Source of the DNA: JANLYC01 sp963750495
Lineage (GTDB): Bacteria; Actinomycetota; Actinomycetes; Propionibacteriales; Nocardioidaceae
DNA: 64,000 nt
Assembly: GCA_963750495.1 (NCBI GenBank)
Contig: CAVVQV010000003.1
Coordinates: forward strand, 88,109 to 152,108
Reading direction: 5' to 3'
The notes below the pieces were generated by a model. It made no database searches, was not told the origin of the DNA, and was given only the letters and a program-made list of their open reading frames with translations. This document shows positions 60,934 to 64,000 of the stretch, piece by piece; within the stretch, counting starts at the first letter, position 1, and each line of letters starts with the position of its first letter. The translations under genes were made by a program, and so were the position numbers.

Positions 60934-61052
60934 CTCAGGGAGCGTCGGGCTCCGCCGCCGCGCGAGGGGCGCAGGTGGCGTGAGAGTGGGGCGGAGCACC
61001 GCGAGGAGTTCCGCCTCACCGTCCGGTCCTTCTCACGGCCAGCCGACTGCGG
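60934..61052. other. Gene-free stretch between convergent genes
   Basis: About 120 bp between the RsbW-like gene and the TetR gene. A long CG-rich run is present, but I see no convincing hairpin. Confidence 0.3.
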
Positions 61053-61643
61053 TCAGTTCGCCGGTTCCCTGTTTGCGGCCCCGGCAGCCAGCCGGCGCAG
61101 TGTCGCGGCCACCTCGTCGACCTGCGGGGCCGCACCGGTGACGAGGGCGTGCAGGATCAGCCCGTCGACGTAGGCACAGATCGTGACGACCGTGGACGGA
61201 TCGTCGGTCCAGGACTCGACCAGGGTGGCTAGATCGGTCATCCACCGCCGGGCGGCCGGTCGCAGTGCGGGCGTCCGCGCGGCGTACAGGAACAGCTCGA
61301 ACTCGGCAATGCAGCGCGACCGGTCGGTCTCGAAGTCCGTGACCAGCCAGTCGGCCAGCGCATGCACGGGATCGTCGGCGGCGCTGACTCTGACCAGCGC
61401 CAGATGACTCTGTTCGTCGGCGTGCAGCAGGGCGGCCTCGAGCAGGTCGTTGATCGACGCGAAGTGGTACGCCGCCGACGTCGATGGGAGACCCGCCACC
61501 CGCGTCACGTTGCGGTGCGTCACCTTGCCCACGCCTTCGCGCTCGATGACGTCCAGCGTCGCTTCGATGAGGGCTGCCCGGGCTCGTTCGCCGCGGGCTT
61601 GCCGCCCGTCGACTCGCTTTACCGAGGCTCCCGGCTTGGTCAC
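61053..61643 (-). CDS. TetR-family transcriptional regulator
   Basis: A 196-residue regulator. The N-terminal helix-turn-helix spans residues about 14-60 (ALIEATLDVIEREGVGKVTH, RNVTRVAGLPSTSAAYHF). The C-terminal part is the ligand domain. GTG 61643 overlaps the stop of the SMR gene, so the two are co-translated, with the pump first. This is the common arrangement where the regulator limits its own operon. It probably binds the palindrome at 61988-62003. Confidence 0.9.
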   Translation of the reverse strand: MTKPGASVKRVDGRQARGERARAALIEATLDVIEREGVGKVTHRNVTRVAGLPSTSAAYHFASINDLLEAALLHADEQSHLALVRVSAADDPVHALADWLVTDFETDRSRCIAEFELFLYAARTPALRPAARRWMTDLATLVESWTDDPSTVVTICAYVDGLILHALVTGAAPQVDEVAATLRRLAAGAANREPAN

Positions 61644-61969
61644 CCTGCAGCGCCACCCATCTCGAGTGCGACGACCCCGATCACGATGGCGAACAGTCCG
61701 GCGGTCTGGATCGAGGTCAAGCGCTCCCCGAACCAGAGGATGTCGGCGATCACGATCAGCGACAGCCCGATGGCCGACCACAGGGCGTACACGACACCAA
61801 TGCTCATGCCGCGGGTCAGCAGGATGCCGAGCAGCCAGAACGACATCAGGTAGCCGACCACGACGATCGCCGAGGGGATGAGCCGGGTGAAGCCGTCCGA
61901 CGTCTTCAAGGCAATCGTCGCGGCGACTTCGGTGAGGATCGCTGCGATGAGCAGCGCCCAGGTGAACAT
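61640..61969 (-). CDS. Small multidrug resistance (SMR) efflux protein
   Basis: A 109-residue, four-helix proton-coupled exporter of the EmrE/QacE type. The essential Glu14 lies in LTEVAATIALK, and YALWSAIGLSLIV carries the conserved tryptophan. The GVVYA-W motif and length are those of drug-type SMR proteins. AGGAGTT precedes the ATG. It is the first gene of a two-gene operon with a TetR regulator. SMR members can also export guanidinium; this one could do either. Confidence 0.93.
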   Translation of the reverse strand: MFTWALLIAAILTEVAATIALKTSDGFTRLIPSAIVVVGYLMSFWLLGILLTRGMSIGVVYALWSAIGLSLIVIADILWFGERLTSIQTAGLFAIVIGVVALEMGGAAG

Positions 61970-61987
61970 GATGAACTCCTAAAGAAC

Positions 61988-62009
61988 TTGAGCGAACGTT
62001 CAAATAGTA
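61988..62009 (-). promoter_or_regulatory. Operator palindrome and -10 of the SMR-TetR operon
   Basis: TTGAGCGAACGTTCAA (61988-62003) is an imperfect 16-bp palindrome of the TetR-family type. Directly upstream on the minus strand is a -10 TACTAT (plus-strand ATAGTA, 62004-62009), so a repressor bound there would cover the promoter start. The SMR ATG follows about 20 bp later behind AGGAGTT. Autoregulation by the neighbouring TetR is inferred. Confidence 0.7.
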
Positions 62010-62062
62010 GCATGCCCACGATGCCGCCAAGGCCGATGTGAGATTCCTGGGAGACTGACCCG

Positions 62063-63079
62063 ATGACCGTCGCCCAGCCCCCTGTGCCCGGCCTGCCTGC
62101 CGGTTGGTCCGCCCGGGTTCCCGGTGCCGACGACGTGCCGGCCCTGGCGAAGCTTGTCGAGGCACATCAGCGCTATGCCCGCGGCGGAGCCAGCGTGGAT
62201 GAGGCAGCCGTCGCTGCCTCGGTCACAGGCATCGGCTCCTGGACGCGTCGGCAGGTGGTGCTGGACGGCCCCGACGGCGCGGTCGGCGCCTGGGCCTGGG
62301 TCCACGACCGTGCGGCCGGCCGAACCGTGGTCGACGTGACCGTGGCTCCCGACTGCGAGCACGGAGATGAGCTGGCCGGCGTACTCCTGCAGTGGGCGGA
62401 AGGCGCCGGCTGCGACCTGGCGCGCCTTCGTGAGCTGACGGAGACCCAGCTGGACGCCAGCGCGTACGTCGGCGACGAGCGGCAGCAACGCTGGCTCACC
62501 GGAGCGGGCTATCGCAGGACGCGGACCTGGCTGCACATGAGCCGACCCGTCGAGGAGGGCGACGCCGGCTTGTCCGAGCGGCCCGGCGTCCACGTGCGGC
62601 GCGTGTCCAAGCACGACGACGGTATGCCGGTAGCCCTGGACCTGCAGGTCGTGCACCAGATGCTCGAGGAGTCGTTTGCGGACCACTTCAACTCGTATCG
62701 CGAGAGCTTCCCGGAGTTCATGCAACGGCTTCGCGAGGACCCCGGTCACCGCTGGGACCACTGGTGGATCGCCGAGATCGACGTCGACGGCGAGCTCCGA
62801 CCCGGGGGTGCGCTCGTCAGTTCGGTGCTGTCAGCCGACCTGCATGGCCGCGAGGGTAGCTATGTCGACTACATCGGCGTACATCGCGACGCACGGGGTC
62901 GCGGTGTGGCCAAGGCGTTGCTGCACACCGTGATCCGTGACTGCCTGGAGCGCGGCGGAAACCGCGTCGATCTCGAGGTGGACGCGGACTCAGACACGGG
63001 AGCCGACGGCCTCTATCTCGCAATGGGCTGGGCGACCAAGTACCGCACCGAGTCCTGGCACGCGACGGCTCAGGTCTGA
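62063..63079 (+). CDS. Tandem GNAT acetyltransferase
   Basis: A 338-residue protein with two GNAT folds. The N-terminal copy (residues 15-170) has a degraded CoA loop. The C-terminal copy (180-335) has YVDYIGVHRDARGRGVAKALLHTVI, with the R-G-x-G-x-A acetyl-CoA loop intact, and DSDTGADGLYLAMGWATKY. The layout recalls mycothiol synthase MshD and related enzymes, but it is not clearly MshD. Divergent from the SMR operon. A GAGACT box lies 6 nt before the ATG as a possible leaderless promoter. Confidence 0.88.
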   Translation: MTVAQPPVPGLPAGWSARVPGADDVPALAKLVEAHQRYARGGASVDEAAVAASVTGIGSWTRRQVVLDGPDGAVGAWAWVHDRAAGRTVVDVTVAPDCEHGDELAGVLLQWAEGAGCDLARLRELTETQLDASAYVGDERQQRWLTGAGYRRTRTWLHMSRPVEEGDAGLSERPGVHVRRVSKHDDGMPVALDLQVVHQMLEESFADHFNSYRESFPEFMQRLREDPGHRWDHWWIAEIDVDGELRPGGALVSSVLSADLHGREGSYVDYIGVHRDARGRGVAKALLHTVIRDCLERGGNRVDLEVDADSDTGADGLYLAMGWATKYRTESWHATAQV

Positions 63080-63274
63080 CTGCATCGACGATGCCTACGG
63101 TCGCATCGCCGCGGGCGTCGGGCCGCCGCGCTGCCCTCGGCCCCGTTGATCCCTACCGGCTCGATCAGCGGGGCTCGGGACGGTCCGGCCTCCGAACGAA
63201 AACTCCTCGGAAAACCCTTGTGGATAACGGGTTCTGGCATCGGGCGGTGGTCCGAAAGTGTCGGTGGGCTGTTC
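63080..63274. repeat. 5' flank of HNH copy 2
   Basis: From 63206 the sequence is almost identical to 18515 onward (CCCTTGTGGATAACGGGTTC, GGTCCGAAAGTGTCGGTGGG), differing by about three bases in 80. Further left, a degenerate GGCTCGATCAGCGGGG remnant matches the dispersed repeat near 18497. No gene is supported here. Confidence 0.75.
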
Positions 63275-63280
63275 TAGGTT
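63275..63280 (+). promoter_or_regulatory. -10 box of the HNH gene (copy 2)
   Basis: TAGGTT ends 6 nt before ATG 63287, identical to copy 1. Confidence 0.5.
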
Positions 63281-63286
63281 TGAGCC

Positions 63287-64000
63287 ATGAGTACGACGCA
63301 GGGACCGCCACCGACCGTGGGTATCGACGATGCCTTCGGCCGTGGTTTCGCGGGCGCGCGTCACGAGCTCGCCGACCTGGTCGACACCCCCACCTGGTCG
63401 TTGGACGACAGTCGGCTCGACAGGCGAATCAGTGAGGCGCTCGCGGTCCGAGCCGCTGCCGATGAGCTGGTCGCCCGACTGGTCGCTGAAGCAGCCGACC
63501 GCAACCTGCCCCACCGATACGGTGCGTCCTCGACCCGGGCACATCTGATGACGGCGCACCGGATGTCGGCCGGTGAAGCGTCCCGGACCGTGCGGACCGC
63601 CAAGCAGCTGCACGGCAGTCGGACGGTCACCGAGCCGACCCGTCGCGCGGTCGCGGCCGGAACGGTGTCGGCCGAACAAGGGGTGGTGGTCGCGGCCGCG
63701 ATCAACCGGCTCTCACCCACGATCGAGCCTGACCGGGTCGACGCCGCGCAGCAGGATCTGCTCGCGCATGCCCAGACACTGTCGTTCAGCCAGCTGCAGG
63801 TCGCAGCGAACCATCTGGTCGAGGTGATCGACCCCGAGACCGTCGACCAGACGTTGGAGCAGCAGTGACCGCGCAGGAACGCAAGGCGTTGGCCTCAGCC
63901 TGGTTCACCGGCCAGTACGGGTCCGACGGGATCGCCCGCGGCCGGTTCGCCCTGCCCAACCTGGTCTTCGGCATGCTGACCAAACACCTCGAAGCCCACA
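63287..64000 (+). pseudogene. DUF222/HNH gene, copy 2, interrupted and cut by window end
   Basis: The DUF222 part (MSTTQGPPPTVGIDDAFGRG) differs from copy 1 at 7 of the first 110 residues. The frame is open to TGA 63866-63868 (193 aa), just after VDQTLEQQ. The protein continues in another frame from GTG 63865 (TAQERKALASAWFTGQYG) to the window end, so a few bases are missing at this spot; copy 1 is also damaged there. The HNH part lies beyond the window. It may be a frameshifted or split gene; the sequence to the right is needed. Confidence 0.8.

Overview
This window is a high-GC, densely coding stretch of an actinobacterial chromosome. The gene content points to the Nocardioidaceae or a near relative (inference): DUF222/HNH (13E12-type) repeat genes, GAF-ANTAR regulators, DUF2510 proteins, SpoIIE-type phosphatases, a phosphate operon behind a PHO-box-like promoter, and many genes whose start codon lies 6-7 nt after a TANNNT-like -10 box, which implies leaderless mRNAs. 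No species can be named from the sequence alone.

Layout. 1-4262: high-affinity phosphate uptake operon pstS-C-A-B on the minus strand, with an intercistronic hairpin after pstS. 4263-10180: a membrane protein, a small secreted protein, an M3 oligopeptidase, a secreted peptidoglycan-binding-type protein and a GAF-GGDEF diguanylate cyclase. 10251-14153: a lipase, an ABC-2 exporter operon with a LolA/RseB-like exported partner, and a 71-residue membrane protein. 14280-18296: a PPOX-fold flavoprotein, a coupled SDR/zinc-alcohol-dehydrogenase pair, a coiled-coil protein and a small ORF with a strong Shine-Dalgarno. 18515-20245: a frameshifted HNH endonuclease gene and a 49-bp tandem repeat. A near-identical HNH copy, also broken, runs off the right edge (63206-64000).

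20246-31566: homocysteine methyltransferase overlapping a stand-alone LigD-type polymerase, two large secreted proteins, a second ABC-2 exporter, a CPA1 antiporter, an NAD-binding protein and a GAF-PP2C-HATPase regulator. 31594-44107: a 1207-residue zinc-ribbon/cyclase/STAND ATPase/TPR protein, a methyltransferase, a TusA-like/radical-SAM fusion, a membrane PAS-GGDEF-EAL protein, a secreted M4 metalloprotease with a PA domain inside its catalytic domain, and a LamG-like secreted protein.

44335-49809: a decayed integrative element at tRNA-Lys(TTT). The tRNA 3' half is repeated at its far end and once inside it, suggesting two tandem insertions. It carries a broken DUF2510/DUF4177 gene, a broken Ig-like secreted protein, a broken membrane protein, an integrase C-terminal remnant and one intact Tat-exported amidase. 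50009-63079: small membrane proteins around a 19-bp inverted repeat, a mycothiol-dependent-isomerase-like protein, a second cyclase-like/STAND ATPase, a secreted alpha/beta hydrolase, a GT1 glycosyltransferase, a GAF-ANTAR pair divergent from an RsbW-like kinase, an SMR efflux pump coupled to its TetR regulator, and a tandem GNAT.

The main theme is signalling: c-di-GMP synthesis and turnover, two cyclase-ATPase proteins, partner-switching modules and ANTAR antiterminators. Uptake, export and secreted hydrolases form the second theme. The strongest candidates for something little described are the TusA-rSAM fusion and the doubly inserted tRNA-Lys element.
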